A stretch of 64,000 bases of DNA from Coccinella septempunctata (GCF_907165205.1 NC_058193.1:8556001-8620000); one strand, 5' to 3'. Counted from the first letter of the stretch, positions 21,670-32,527 are shown. The notes: generated from the letters alone by a model not told the origin. Translations and numbers: made by a program.

Positions 21670-23440
21670 CCCAGCGAGCACAAACATCCCTGTTTTGGGA
21701 TGTTTCGAAAATGTTGGCATGAGGATGTTTCTTTGAAACGTAATATGCACTTCCCAAAGAGGTCTCCAAAGGCTATTGGAAATCTTTATTTGTTCTGATC
21801 TGTGCCATCTGTGGCATTTCTTCGTCTACCTACTGAGAGGTACTGTCGAGTTGAAAATAATGTAAACGTGTGGATATCTTCTCTTGACGTCGCATATTTT
21901 GCCTTGGGAGGTTTATTCCAAATAAACAATATACAATTTTACAATTCACCTATTTCATTTTGCCGCCATTTCCACTTTCTTCGTAGTTTGGACTGTGGAC
22001 TGTTCGGAGTTGAAAGTTGATTGGTGATTTGTATAATATTAACTACTTCTGTGTTGGCTTTGATTGTGAATTCAGGATCGATCTCTTCATAGTAACCAAA
22101 TACAATTAATAAGTAAGTATTACATGAATTAAATGTATAGTATAATTCCCAGAAACATACATATAACCTCAAAAGAATCCACGCTGCGTGGTTAATATTA
22201 TTTGTGTATTTGGGACTAGGTATAAGAGATCATTGAATTTTGGTTGGAATAATCGAATGGTATATGGAAGGTTATTATAATTATTCAAGAAATTACTTTA
22301 TAAAGTTTAAAGTCATATCATCGAGGATTTCAACATATTACGATAATCTATCTCTGCCGTTGATAATTCCCAGAATATTTTGTAAGATTACTCTTCCGAC
22401 GATGATAATAATCATTCATCACTTGTGAATCACAAAATAATTCAAATTGTCCCAGAAAAGTTCTTGTTTTTGAAAACTCCTTTAAATTGTCCCATCTTCA
22501 AATACCACTACAAATAATTAAATAAATAAGATCGTTTCGCAAATCAACCTGGTCAGGAGCTATATACAACTCAAATCTTCAAGATCCTTTCATGCAGCTA
22601 TTTTCTCTGTTATTTTAATTGGAAAAAATCATCTTAACCTTCATATATTTTGTGAATTAATTGTTTGAATTGTTTTTATTTTGTAGATGTGATCCATAAA
22701 AAATTCCAAATCACTAGGAAAGTATTCGAACTCTATGCCAAAGATTGGTTTAGGCATATTAGGCAGAGGAGGAGGGACGATAAAATGAAGGGAAAATAAA
22801 TTTTTCATATTTTTTTTTTCATTTTCCCTTTCGGTACATCTAATATTATAATCAGTTTGTTTTCTATTATTTCTGTTTTTTTATGTTAAATGTGATATTT
22901 CTTTTTGGTTATTTATGTTTGTTTTATTGAATGTGATATATTTTTTTGTTTATTCTCCCTTTATGTAGTAAAATATTTATCAATTGTTTTTTGTTGTTCA
23001 ATTTTTTATGTGAAATGTGATTTCTTTTCCTTTTGTACCTGTTGAAGTATCATTAAAATATTTTTATTCTTATATAGTATTCTGTATTTCATTTAAAAAC
23101 TTTGTAGTTCATTTAAAATAGAATGTGGTATCTTCAAACATTCAAATGAAAGAAAAAAGGCCTCACAAAAGAATTTCATATAAAGTCTTACAAACAGCGA
23201 TTTCATGTGCGCAAAGCGCTTTAGAAATGTTCTATTGTGTACATGAAAAGGCTATCAAAAAAACTTCTGAGTAGTTCTTTTTGTGACATCCCAGGGACAT
23301 CCATATAATAGCCGCCTGCGGCGGACATTGGCTGTTCTATAAAAGTTCTATTCATGTATAAACAGAACATCGCAGTGGATGTTCAATGTCTCGAAATCTC
23401 TTACTTTTAACATCTCTGAGATGTTTTTGTGCTCGCTGGG
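21670..23440. mobile_element. 1.77-kb TIR DNA element in Copia C protease
   Basis: Terminal inverted repeats CCCAGCGAGCACAAA are found at both ends, each followed by a small hairpin (AAACATCCC/GGGATGTTT at the left; AACATCTC/GAGATGTT at the right). The flanks show GA on each side, and deleting the insert with one GA restores the protease frame, so a 2-bp target duplication is inferred. Further GGGACATCC-like boxes lie inside the right end. No transposase is recognised. A short frame near 22702-22797 (FQITRKVFELYAKDWF) is unexplained. The superfamily is unclear. Confidence 0.75.
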
Positions 23441-25168
23441 GAGTTCGAAGAACTTGAAAGCCCTTCTCATGTATACCTAGGAAATAGTAAAAGCCTAGAA
23501 GTGAAAGGAAAAGGCACAGTAAAAATTCAGAAGTTAAAAGATGGACATTGGTTTGATTCTTACATACAAGATGTACTCTTCATCCCAGACCTGAGAAAAA
23601 ATCTTATATCTGAAGGAGTTCTGACGAGTAGGAACATGAAGATAATCAAGGAGGGTACTTATGCCAAAATATATCTAGAAGGAGACCTTGTAGCTAGTGC
23701 TTTGCAGCAGAAAACAAATAATCTATACAAGATGCTTATTCGTACAGTTTGCAACAACACTGAAGCAACTGTAACAGAACAAGTCAGAGAATCTATGGAA
23801 ATTTGGCACAAAAGGCTTGGTCACATAAACAAGCAGTACTTGAAAGATATGGTCCAAAGAAATCTTGTAAAAGGAGTAACAATGAGTGATATTGACAATT
23901 TCCAATGTGAAGCCTGTATACTAGGCAAGCAGCATAGAAAAAGTTTTTCCAAGTCAACAAGAGTCAACAAAAGTGCTCCCGGAAAACTTGTCTATAGTGA
24001 TATATGTGGACCTATTGCAACATCATCGGTATCAGGTGCTCGTTATATGTTATTGTTCAAAGATAGCTGTACAGGATACCGAGTAGCTTACTTCATAAAG
24101 CACAAAAGTGATACTTTTGAATGTTTTGTTAGATACAATAACGTTGTCAAAACAAAGTTCGGACACTCAGTGAATGCTCTTCATGTTGACAATGGTTCTG
24201 AATACACAAACAAAGAACTGGAAATGTACATGATGAAAGAGGGTATTGAATTAGAAACTACCGCACCATATACACCAGAACAAAATGGAAGATGTGAAAG
24301 AGAGAATAGAACCATTATGGAAAGTGTGCGAACCATGCTTATCAGTGCAAACGCACCACACTATCTGTGGGCAGAAGCAGCAAATACTGCTATATACATT
24401 TTGAATCGAACACCATCCAAGCAGTGCGTAACCACACCTTATGAACAATGGACAGGCGAAAAACCATATTTAGGTCATGTCAAAACCGTCGGATGTGTTG
24501 CATATGTACATACTCCTAATCAGAAGAGAACAAAGCTTCAATCTAAAAGTCAAAGAATGGTTTTTGTAGGATATGATAAGAATTCCACAAATTACCGTTT
24601 ATACAATCCTCAGAATCGAAAGATTACAATATCTTGTAATGTGATGTTTCAAGAAGAGAAAAATGGATTTATGAATAAACAAGAAGAGATACCTGTATTA
24701 ATTGAGTTCACAGATGATAACTTTGAAAATCCAATATCAGACATTCAGCCAGAGGATAATTTTCAACCATACGAAGAAATCGAACCTAATGAAGATAATG
24801 GAAGACCAAGAAGAAACGTCAAGTTTCCGGAAAAATTAAGAGATTTTGAAGTTGAGCTGAACCTGGTGGAACTAGAAGTTCCAAATACCTATGAAGAAGC
24901 AATACATTGCGAAAACGCTGATAAGTGGATAGAAGCAATACAAGAAGAAATACGTGCTATGGAACAAAATAAAGTATGGATCATACAAAAACTTCCTGAA
25001 GGACGAAAAGCGATTGGATCAAAATGGGTATTCAAACTAAAATATGACAATCAAGGTGAAATAGAAAGATATAAAGCAAGACTGTGTGCAAAAGGTTTTG
25101 CTCAAAAGGAAGGACGTGATTATCATGAAATATTTTCTCCACAACACGGTTTGATTCAATCAGAGTAA
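23441..25168 (+). pseudogene. Copia C protease end, integrase, start of RT
   Basis: After the TIR element, the protease tail (VYLGNSKSLEVKGKG) leads to the zinc-binding H-H-C-C of integrase (HKRLGHINKQY...CEACILGK). The D,D,E core follows (VYSDICGP, LHVDNGSEY, PEQNGRCERENRT), then the DUF4219-like linker and the RT N-terminus (WIEAIQEEIRAMEQN, GSKWVFKLKYD, KARLCAKGFAQKEG). A CA dinucleotide extra at about 25142 shifts the frame, and the frame stops at 25166-25168. Apart from that the domain set and active-site residues are complete. Confidence 0.92.
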
Positions 25169-26415
25169 TTCTGTCGGTTGCTGCCCACGAAGGATACAAA
25201 ATCAAGCAGTTTGATGTTAAAACAGTTTTTTTGTATGGAGAACTCTCAGAAGAAGTTTATATGGAAATTCCTGAAGGTTTTCCCAAGCATGGCAATGAAG
25301 TTTGTAAACTGGTAAAATCATTATATGGATTAAAACAAGCACCCAGATGCTGGAACCATAAATTTGACAGTGTACTAAAAAAATTCGGTTTTGAGCAATG
25401 CCAAGCAGATAAATGTATCTATCGAGGATATGTACAGGAACACAAAGTTCTGCTCATTATTTATGTCGACGATGGTCTGTTGATATCGCCATCTGACAAA
25501 GCACTGGATATTTTCCTTAGAGAATTAGGTGAATGCTTTGAAATTAAGGTAGGCGATATCAATTATTATGTTGGACTTGAAATTATAGAGAACAAGGAGA
25601 GAAACTCTATATTTCTGCATCAAACGAGATATATAAAGAAAATTGTGAATAAGTTTGGAATGAATCAGTGTAACCCCTCAGAAACACCAGCTGACCCAAA
25701 TACTGATCTTATGAGAATTGAAACAGACATTAACTTTGAAGGTCCCTATAGAGAATGTGTGGGATCATTAATGTTTGCTGCAATCGTTTCAAGGCCAGAT
25801 ATTGCATATTCAGTGGGAGTCGCAAGCCGATTCCTGAATAATCCTACAGTAGCTCAGTGGAATGCTGTCAAGAGGATTATCAGATATCTGAAAAATACTG
25901 CCACTTATGGAATAGAATATTTGAGACAACCAGAGTACAATCTGAATGGTTTCTGTGACGCTGACTACGCATCAGACAAAGAAACAAGAAGGTCCACTAC
26001 CGGATACGTGTTCAAGGCTTCAGGAGGCCCAATTACGTGGTCCAGCAAAAGGCAATCAGGTGTTACCTTATCAACAACAGAAGCAGAATATGTAGCTGCA
26101 TGCCAAGCAACCAAAGAAGCTGTATGGTTACGTCAGTTTCTGAATGATATTGGTGTATCATTGAAGGGTGCAACTCCTCTACATATAGACAACCAAGGTG
26201 CTATCAAGCTCATTCACAACCCTGAATTTCACAGCCGTACGAAACATGTGGATGTTCAATTCCATTTTGTTCGGGAAAAATACTATTGTGGTGAAATATC
26301 TCCTAAATACGTCCCAACAAAAGAACAAGAGGCTGATTTTTTCACAAAAGCTCTACCAAAAGAAGCTTTTCAAAGACTCAGATATTTGTTGGGCATGAAA
26401 ACTTATAGTGATTGA
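25150..26415 (+). pseudogene. Copia C RT and RNase H, +2 frame continuation
   Basis: The frame picks up after the frameshift with the RT body: FDVKTVFLYG (Val where Ala is usual), VKSLYGLKQAPRCW, and catalytic LIIYVDDGLLI. RNase H follows (NGFCDADYASDKETRRSTTGY, STTEAEYVAACQ, HIDNQGAIKLIHNP, KHVDVQFHFVREK), and the stop is at 26413-26415. All catalytic acidic residues are visible and the 3' polypurine tract GTGGGAG follows at 26462-26468. If not for the upstream shift this would be a functional pol C-terminal half. Confidence 0.92.
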
Positions 26416-26468
26416 GACTCACAATGAGTGTGTTTTTGCTGATATTTACAACACTCAATAAGTGGGAG

Positions 26469-26639
26469 TATTGGAATTATTATGTATTTCGTGTTAGTAT
26501 TCGATGTTCGGGATATATTGATGTATGTCAAGAACAATTGATGTAGTTGTCAATAATAAAGAAACGTTAAACGTGCTAAGTTTTTCCCGAGTGATAAATA
26601 CCAATCTTTATCACTATTGTTCAACGAATTTGTACAATT
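26469..26639 (+). repeat. Copia C 3' LTR
   Basis: Identical to the 5' LTR over all 171 bp. It is preceded by a short polypurine tract and followed by the GTAAA duplication. Confidence 0.95.
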
Positions 26640-27457
26640 GTAAATCTACTCAATACTCAATAAAAAATATTTTTGGGTCAACATTTATTGTGATATGTAG
26701 TTATATTATATATAAAAGTACAGAGTGCTCATTGAAAGAGCCATATGCTTCAATAGAATCACTACAATAATCAATTTGGCAATATTTAGAAGATGAGAGA
26801 CTGGTAGATATTAGTAAGTACAGTTGAGCTTTATATATATAGATGTCGATTTAGATGTTTCACTATTTCAGTGCCGAGAAAAACAATCATAAATTGAACT
26901 AGAATTATTACCTCAACTCCCAACTGAAATTCAAGACAATAACAGACTTATCTAGATACAATGCAGGTAATATATAACAGTGAACAACCTAGAAAAATGT
27001 ATTCACAGTCCTACAATTTTGTTGATTCAACATCAGTTTTGTTAATCTCCGCACTCCGCAGGTTTTCTGTGGAGAACACATAATATTTCACTATTGTTAT
27101 GAATCCGAGCGTCTAGTGCTGCAAAATGATGAAGTTTCATCAATTTTGACTTCTAATTATTAGAAATCAACGATGAAATACGAATTACTACGTAATGCAA
27201 ACCTGAGTTTGAACCTGATTCAAATTATTATCAATATATTGTAAGGTTAAGATCGAAAATATTCGAATGGTTGTGAAGTAAAATCATTTCATTCCTGTCA
27301 GTTCATAAATCGATGTATCAGAAAGAGACAGAGCTAATCAGGTATTTTTATTCTTAATATTTCTGCACATCCGCAGAAGTCGATTCCGGCCACGGGCTGA
27401 CTTCAATTTCCGAAGTCCCATTATCGATATAGAATATAATAGATATATGATTAAATG

Positions 27458-28070
27458 GTTGTCTACTTTGTTTGCCTAAAACGCAGTCTTCACAAAAAAT
27501 GTCATCAAAATCTTTTGGGCTAACTTCAAGACCCTCTACTAATCCTTCTCTACTCATCAATTTCAAATCATCAAAACCTAAATGACCTAGCCGTCTATGC
27601 CAGAGCTGCACCCTAATATCTCTGTAGTTCACAGAACCTTTAATATTATACCCACAAAAGTTGTTACTTACTTGCATGTTTACCATATAAAGCGAACCGA
27701 ATTTCTGACCAGACATTACCAATTGATTATTTAAAAAAGCATTTACTTCATTATTTGAAAAAACAACATTCAACCCATTGCTCTCTAGTCTTGATACAGA
27801 TAATAAATTTTTCTTGATATCAGGTACATAATATAAGTTTTTAATTATTGCAGGAACCTTATTATTATTACAGCAATTATTGACTCTAATATTTCCAATA
27901 CCTAATGCTTCTAAATAAATACCATTTTTAGCACATGCAATTCTTTTAGGAATTTTCAATTTTACATATTCATCAAAAACATTTTTATCATTGATTAAGT
28001 GATCTGAACTACCTGAATCAACACATCAATTTATAAATGAATCAACTGTATTCACTGAACAAATCTCACC
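27458..28070 (-). pseudogene. Copia B protease and integrase N-terminus
   Basis: On the minus strand the protease motif CVDSGSSDHLIND appears near 28000-28030, with a TGA stop just before it where Trp is usual. It is followed by the Copia protease body (NLYYVPDIKKNLLSVSRL) and the GAG-pre-integrase zinc region (LWHRRLGHLGF, FCEDCVLGKQSRQPFN). The reading is cut at 27457 by the hAT-like element and resumes at 20011. The catalytic DSG is kept. Confidence 0.88.
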
Positions 28071-28072
28071 CG

Positions 28073-28475
28073 TTAAAAAACTACTTCATCTTCTTCGCAT
28101 GTGTGAGCTTGGCTCTGTATTTGTTTGTCCCATCCTTGTTTCTTGAACCTTTCCCTCGAATTGGATTGTTGTGGATGTCCATAACCATAACCATTGCTCT
28201 GCCCATGGTATATACTTCTCTGCGGACCTTGACCATAATTATTGTATTGTTGTCCTTTTTCTCTAGAAGGGGTTCCTTTTTTAATTGCTCGACATTGATA
28301 CTTCTTATGACCAGGTTTTTCACAATTAAAGCATGAAAATGCACAATTCAGGTATTTGTCGTCTTGATCTCCAGATTTCTTTCTTTTTTCTTCTTCACCA
28401 AGTAGTCTGTTTTTCACGAAAGTTGTTTCCAGTGTTTCCATGGTTTCTATTGCTGAAACTACATTGTCGTAACTC
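28073..28475 (-). pseudogene. Copia B gag C-terminus with zinc knuckle
   Basis: The frame reads SYDNVVSAIET, ETLETTFVKNRLLGEEEKRK, then CFNCEKPGHKKYQC (CCHC knuckle) and a Gln/Gly/Tyr-rich tail. It is joined in frame to the upstream gag (28796-29213) once the MITE at 28479-28764 and one TTA are removed. Confidence 0.88.
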
Positions 28476-28478
28476 TTA

Positions 28479-28764
28479 AGCTACATTCACAATCAATTCA
28501 CAGGCCGAAGTGCACTTCGGCACGGAAGCTTAGCAGATGGCGTTCTCCGTTACCATTCACAATGAAATTCAAGACAAAATTTCTTGCAAGTCGCAAACTA
28601 TCACTTCGGCAAGGAATTTCGTGCCGGCTATAGATGATGCTGATGCTTATGTTTTGATCAGTTACATTTTTGATTCATTTGAGTATTTGGTTCCAAGATT
28701 ATTGCGAATGGTAAATTTCGTGCCGAAGTGCACTTCGGCCCGCGAATTGATTGTGAATGCAGCT
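28479..28764. mobile_element. Harbinger-like MITE, 286 bp
   Basis: A 3-bp duplication TTA flanks it (28476-28478, 28765-28767). The terminal inverted repeat is about 48 bp, starting AGCTGCATTCACAATCAATT (right end), and contains the perfect 18-bp palindrome GCCGAAGTGCACTTCGGC at both ends. TTA/TAA duplications are typical of PIF/Harbinger. Excision in silico with one TTA restores the gag frame of Copia B. There is no coding capacity. Confidence 0.88.
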
Positions 28765-28795
28765 TTAGGCATCGACATTAAAATATAATTGATTT

Positions 28796-29213
28796 TTTCT
28801 TCATCAGTCAACTTGTTTCCTGATTCTTCTTATTGAGAAAAACATTCCTCTAGTTTAACCAAAAACATATTTAATGATTCATGTTCATCGTATTTCATTT
28901 GGTTTAATTTTGTTCTTATAAATAATCGGCTTCTCACTCCTTTATTCTTGAAGCTATTTTCTAAATTTTTGAACATACTGTAGGCTGTCTTTTGTGTTTT
29001 AAGGTATTCCAAGTGACTGTCTGCTACCCCTGCAATAATGATGGCTTGAGCTCTTCCTTCATCTTCGTCGTTTTCGGTAATGTTCGCAAAATCTTCTTGT
29101 TCGATAGCTTTTATTACTCCATTTTCCCTTAAGATGCTTCTTATTCTGAACTCCCAGGCCAGAAAATTGTCCCCAGAGAAGGGTTTCGAGTTGAATTTCT
29201 CACGTGCGTTCAT
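28796..29213 (-). pseudogene. Copia B gag N-terminal part
   Basis: It starts at 29213 (MNAREKFNSKPFSGDNFLAW), 40 bp after the primer-binding site. Gag motifs include FRIRSILRENG, SHLEYLKTQKTAYSMFKNLE and RTKLNQMKYDEHESLNMFLVKLEE. A TAA stop interrupts at about 28830 and the frame then continues (KLTDEEKINYILMSMP) to the MITE. Gag forms the virus-like particle that houses reverse transcription. Confidence 0.88.
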
Positions 29214-29253
29214 CCTTTTTAATCTTGGTTACCTTCAATAAATCAGCAAACGC

Positions 29254-29269
29254 TCTGGGCCCATAACCC
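29254..29269 (-). promoter_or_regulatory. Copia B primer-binding site
   Basis: GGGTTATGGGCCCAG on the minus strand directly follows the 5' LTR end at 29270. Like Copia C it uses the tRNA-iMet half-molecule primer. Confidence 0.8.
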
Positions 29270-29490
29270 TATTGAATTTACTTTGAAGCAGTGTGCTGAT
29301 GTTATTTTATGAATAATATTCTTCTTTAAACAATAACTTTATTCTGTTTCAATACAACCATCTTAGGTACAACCACAGAACACACCTTGACTTACTTTAT
29401 GGGTACAAACATTTTCCTTACTTACTAATAATAGATAGTTCCTAACCTAAAAAACATTCTAGCCATAGAGGAAAGATTGATACTTCAACA
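29270..29490 (-). repeat. Copia B 5' LTR
   Basis: It is 221 bp, starting TGTTGAAGTA on the minus strand. It retains the ~36 bp that are missing from the other LTR, so it is the better guide to the original length. Confidence 0.9.
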
Positions 29491-29811
29491 ATCCGCAAAG
29501 TCTGAATATGTAGCCTTGAGTTTGCCTGTTACAGAAGCTGGTTGGCTGAAAAAGACTATTTATGATTTTCAGTTAAAAATAGAAAACCAATAAGACTTTA
29601 TAAGGATAACATAGCAGCTATATATTAAGCTTATAACCCTGCAAATAATAAAAGAATCAAACATATAGATGTTAAATTTTACTTTATTAAGGAAAAGATA
29701 GATGAAAATATAATTGAAGTTTGTCATATTGGAACAGAAAACCAATTGGCTGATATTTTCACAAAGCCATTGGTAAAACTAAGTTCACGAATTTTTGTAG
29801 TAAATTAGGAT
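29491..29811 (+). pseudogene. Copia A RNase H, 3' part
   Basis: The reading continues from 16121: SAKSEYVALSLPVTEAGWL (the STAE-like motif with SAKSE), a stop after IENQ, and, in another frame, KPIRLYKDNIAAIY, KRIKHIDVKFYFIKEKI and NQLADIFTKPL. This is the C-terminal half of Copia RNase H. It has at least two stops and one frameshift. Confidence 0.85.
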
Positions 29812-29888
29812 TTCAATATTTTTCTGAATAAAGATTTCATTTGTGTTGTTGAAGTGTTTGAAGATAAAATAATTTCATTGAGGGGGCG

Positions 29889-30113
29889 TGTTGAAAGGGT
29901 AATAGAAAACTACAACAATGAAATGTATTTTTATATTTATCGTCCATAGATGGCGCAGTCTCTTATTGTTCTGGAACATGTTGGTATTCATTTTTCGTAG
30001 TATGTTAACGTTAACGTAGAGTAGAAGTAGATACCTAAGGTCAAGATGCACTATCTGTAGTTAATTAACTGAATATAAAACTGAAACCTAAGTGATATTC
30101 TTATTTAAAAACC
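29889..30113 (+). repeat. probable 3' LTR of Copia A
   Basis: It starts TGTTGAAAGGG directly after a polypurine tract (GAGGGGGCG at 29880-29888). The end is uncertain; AAAAACCA near 30113 is a candidate. No matching 5' LTR exists in the window, so the boundary cannot be fixed by comparison. Confidence 0.6.
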
Positions 30114-30552
30114 ATTTAAAAACGCCCCCTATCGGACGACTACTCAAATCCTCGAGAAGATATGTTACAGGATTGGTTATTTGAACTCTCTATTTTGAAA
30201 ATCTCTGTGATCCAGTTGGGTGTTGTAACCTTTTCAAAACACATTTTTGACTTTACTGATTTTCACCATTCTCACTTGAATTTTCCCTCTCCGGCGATAC
30301 TAATATGGTTGTACTAGTTTTCAATTAACTTTGCTCATATTTTTATTGACATCACATGGTTTCATTCTGATAGTACGATGTTTCGTCTGATCATCTTCAT
30401 TAACAATACTAGATAATAAGCTCGATTCTGTTTGGAAATAGTAATATGATTATAGAAAAGATATTGTTAACACAGAAAAGTTGGGAAAACTGTTATTCTA
30501 ATCATTCATTTCGAGCAATATGATCTGTCAATTTTTAGAAGATCTTGTTATT
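30114..30552. other. no recognisable gene
   Basis: AT-rich DNA without a convincing frame. A GAAGATGATCAGACGAAACA motif on the minus strand near 30380-30400 vaguely resembles the Penelope hammerhead region but lacks the core. Confidence 0.35.
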
Positions 30553-31141
30553 TCAGTTTGCTACCATAGCCATATTGTTATAAATTAGGAAGATAGCAAT
30601 ATGAGCATAACAGCCATACGCAAACAGAATAGGCCCGAATATGCTGTCGATCCATTTGTATGTTCCATGCAAACTGAAGTATTTGAATAGTTTTTCCTTA
30701 ATAGTTCTTATAACTCTTTCTGCTATATAAGTTTTGGTTTTGGAATAAGTACAGTAATATAATATATCATTTTCCTTCATCAGAGATTGAAAATTTACCT
30801 TGAAAAATTCCATTCCTTGATCTGTTTGAAGATTTTTCGGTTTAACTTCGCTATCTATCAAAATTTTCTTGAAAGCGTTCGATACTTCCACACCGGTTTT
30901 TGTTTCAAAGCGCTTTCACTCGCACAAATTTACTAAAACAATCTATAACTACTAAAATGTATTTGAAATTTTTATTCTCCTCCGCATAAAGATCCATTTG
31001 TGCTAAATCAGTTCGCCATAGGTCATTTAATCCTTTATTTATTGTTCTTCTGCGAGGGAAGTTTTTGCGAATTGGTTTGTGTAGTTCTCGAACCACTTGT
31101 AGTTTCTCCTTGGTATGCATGGTAGGAAATTTTTTTATCAA
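30553..31141 (-). pseudogene. Polinton/Maverick-type integrase fragment
   Basis: On the minus strand a first frame (31141-30905) reads LHKPIRKNFPRRRTI, DLWRTDLAQM (first catalytic Asp), YILVVIDCFSKFVRVKAL. A second frame (30891-30553) reads NLQTDQGMEFF (second Asp), a TYSKTKTYIAERVIRTIKEK segment (Glu) and HGTYKWID. The LHKP.RKNFPRR start and the TYS.TK.YIAERV motif are those of the cellular-like integrases of Polintons rather than Gypsy or Copia. One frameshift at about 30900 and a decayed end make it a remnant. Confidence 0.8.
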
Positions 31142-31185
31142 ATTGTTTAATTTTATTATTTAATTTATTTATTGCATTGATAACC

Positions 31186-31560
31186 TTATCTTAAAATGCG
31201 TTCAATTTGTCTTCCTGGTACTTCAAATATATATCTTTCTTTAAGCTTTCCGTCAAATTTATGTTGTTCAATATAAAAATTATTTAACTTTTCAATAATT
31301 TCATTCGTAATCCATTGAAACTTGACCGTAACTTTCCAAATTCTACAGTATTCGATTTGATTACATTATGTGATTCATTGATTCGAATATCCACATAGTC
31401 CTTATTAGTGCAGTCAGAGTCAGATAAAGGTTCACGTACATTACATAATTTTCGAAAAATCAAAGTCACCATCCGATGTTCGTAGGAAGATAGAGGTAGT
31501 TGATTGAATATTTCTTAATTTACTTCTATGAGAAGAACGTCCGAACTTATCGAGAGACAT
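31186..31560 (-). pseudogene. Polinton-associated protein remnant
   Basis: It begins MSLDKFGRSSHRSK (ATG at 31560) and includes TSDGDFDFSK. In a second frame it reads NVREPLSDSDCTNKDYVDIRI, and in a third FDGKLKERYIFEVPG to a stop at 31186. From memory of Polintons, small proteins starting MSL.KFG and carrying an NV..P....D..NK.YVD motif occur beside the integrase; their role is not known to me. Two frameshifts break it. Its adjacency to the integrase on the same strand supports one element. Confidence 0.55.
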
Positions 31561-32527
31561 ATTGTATTTATCACTTTGCTCCCAATACAATTCAATATAT
31601 AACTTTTTCTATTCGAAGCTCCTCGACTATTGACTATATTTAGTTTATTTCATTATCAACAGACGTATTTCCTGCAATTTTGGATGCATAGAGTAACAGA
31701 AGTCTATTCACACGTTGAACGCCAAGTGAGTTGTATTTGTCTCACGTTGCATTTTATCTAGAGGTTGCGTGATTTGAATGTAACTCCAAATTTGAACGAG
31801 ATTCTACGGTTTGTAAATCATATTCAGTTCACAGTTACTGTGCAATGTGAATACAGGCAGTTTAAATATGGCCTTAGGGCCAGATTATCGAACTTAGCGT
31901 TTCTCTGAAAACATATTTATAAATAATCACTAAATCTGACACACTTTCGGGCAAATTCAAATTTACTTATTTTTAAATACAAAATAAATCAACATTTTTC
32001 ATATCTGTATATCGGTAAAATGACGTTTAAATTAGAGAACTTTTTGTTTATGGTAACCGATTTATCTTTTGCATAGCAACATTTCTCCTCCTTGGCGGAG
32101 AAATAAAATTTCTCGATGATACTCTCAATCGAGAATTGACGTTATTTTTGTACGTTTGAAAATGAAATAATTCATCACCTCTAATAAAATTATTCTTGCA
32201 CTTGGCGATTGCATTTCAACAGTCCCCTTCTTTCTCATAGAGTTTTCTACGTACTGCCTTGAATTTTCTTATTCCATATGTTCGGACTAAATGGAGGCAA
32301 ATTATAAAGTCAGCTAATACCCACCCCAGGTTTTAACGCTAAGGAGAGAGAGAGAGCTATGTTCGGCGTTGAACAATAAATGTGTTGTTAGATATCCTGA
32401 ATTCTGTCCTAAAAACTATCAAGATAGATGGTTCTTGATGAACAATCATATTCTATCAAATCTGCTGCTAAAATTATAAAAATTGAGCATCGAGAAATGA
32501 CATACCATCAACAAAATTCACCTAATA
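31561..32527. other. no recognisable gene
   Basis: About 1 kb of AT-rich sequence with many stops in all frames. It may contain more decayed Polinton DNA, or the upstream region of the lysine-rich gene that follows. I see no motif that decides this. Confidence 0.4.

Larger units (their letters stand above)
20561..26639 (+). mobile_element. Copia C, LTR retrotransposon with identical LTRs
   Basis: Two 171-bp LTRs (20561-20731, 26469-26639) are identical base for base as I read them. They are flanked by a perfect 5-bp duplication GTAAA (20556-20560, 26640-26644). A primer-binding site, gag, protease, integrase, RT, RNase H and a polypurine tract are all in Copia order. It is inactivated by a DNA element in the protease and a +2 frameshift in pol. 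Identical LTRs imply a recent insertion. Confidence 0.95.
20020..27449. mobile_element. hAT-like element nested in Copia B, holding Copia C
   Basis: Perfect 8-bp duplications ATTAAATG flank it (20012-20019 and 27450-27457). The termini are inverted repeats starting CATATATCTATTAT with a further imperfect ~15 bp. Without Copia C the element is about 1.35 kb. No transposase is seen in the two arms (20020-20560, 26645-27449), so it is probably non-autonomous. The 8-bp duplication points to hAT. Confidence 0.8.
16122..29490 (-). mobile_element. Copia B, LTR retrotransposon split by nested insertions
   Basis: LTRs at 16122-16306 and 29270-29490 bound the element, read on the minus strand. Flanks are ATCCA (16117-16121) and ATCCG (29491-29495), a 5-bp duplication with one mismatch inside Copia A's RNase H. 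The LTRs differ by about seven substitutions and a 36-bp deletion, so the insertion is not recent. Element DNA is gag-PR-IN-RT-RNaseH in Copia order. It is interrupted by a MITE (28479-28764), an hAT-like element (20020-27449) and a Penelope-like element (16825-18041). Confidence 0.9.

Noticed and set aside
21802..22797. Transposase gene in the TIR element of Copia C
   Set aside because: No frame longer than ~75 codons and no DDE or zinc-finger motif; only a weak possible terminal exon remains.
30370..30400. A third hammerhead-like motif on the minus strand (GATCAGACGAAACATCG)
   Set aside because: It lacks CTGATGA and a clear stem II, and no Penelope-like protein is adjacent.
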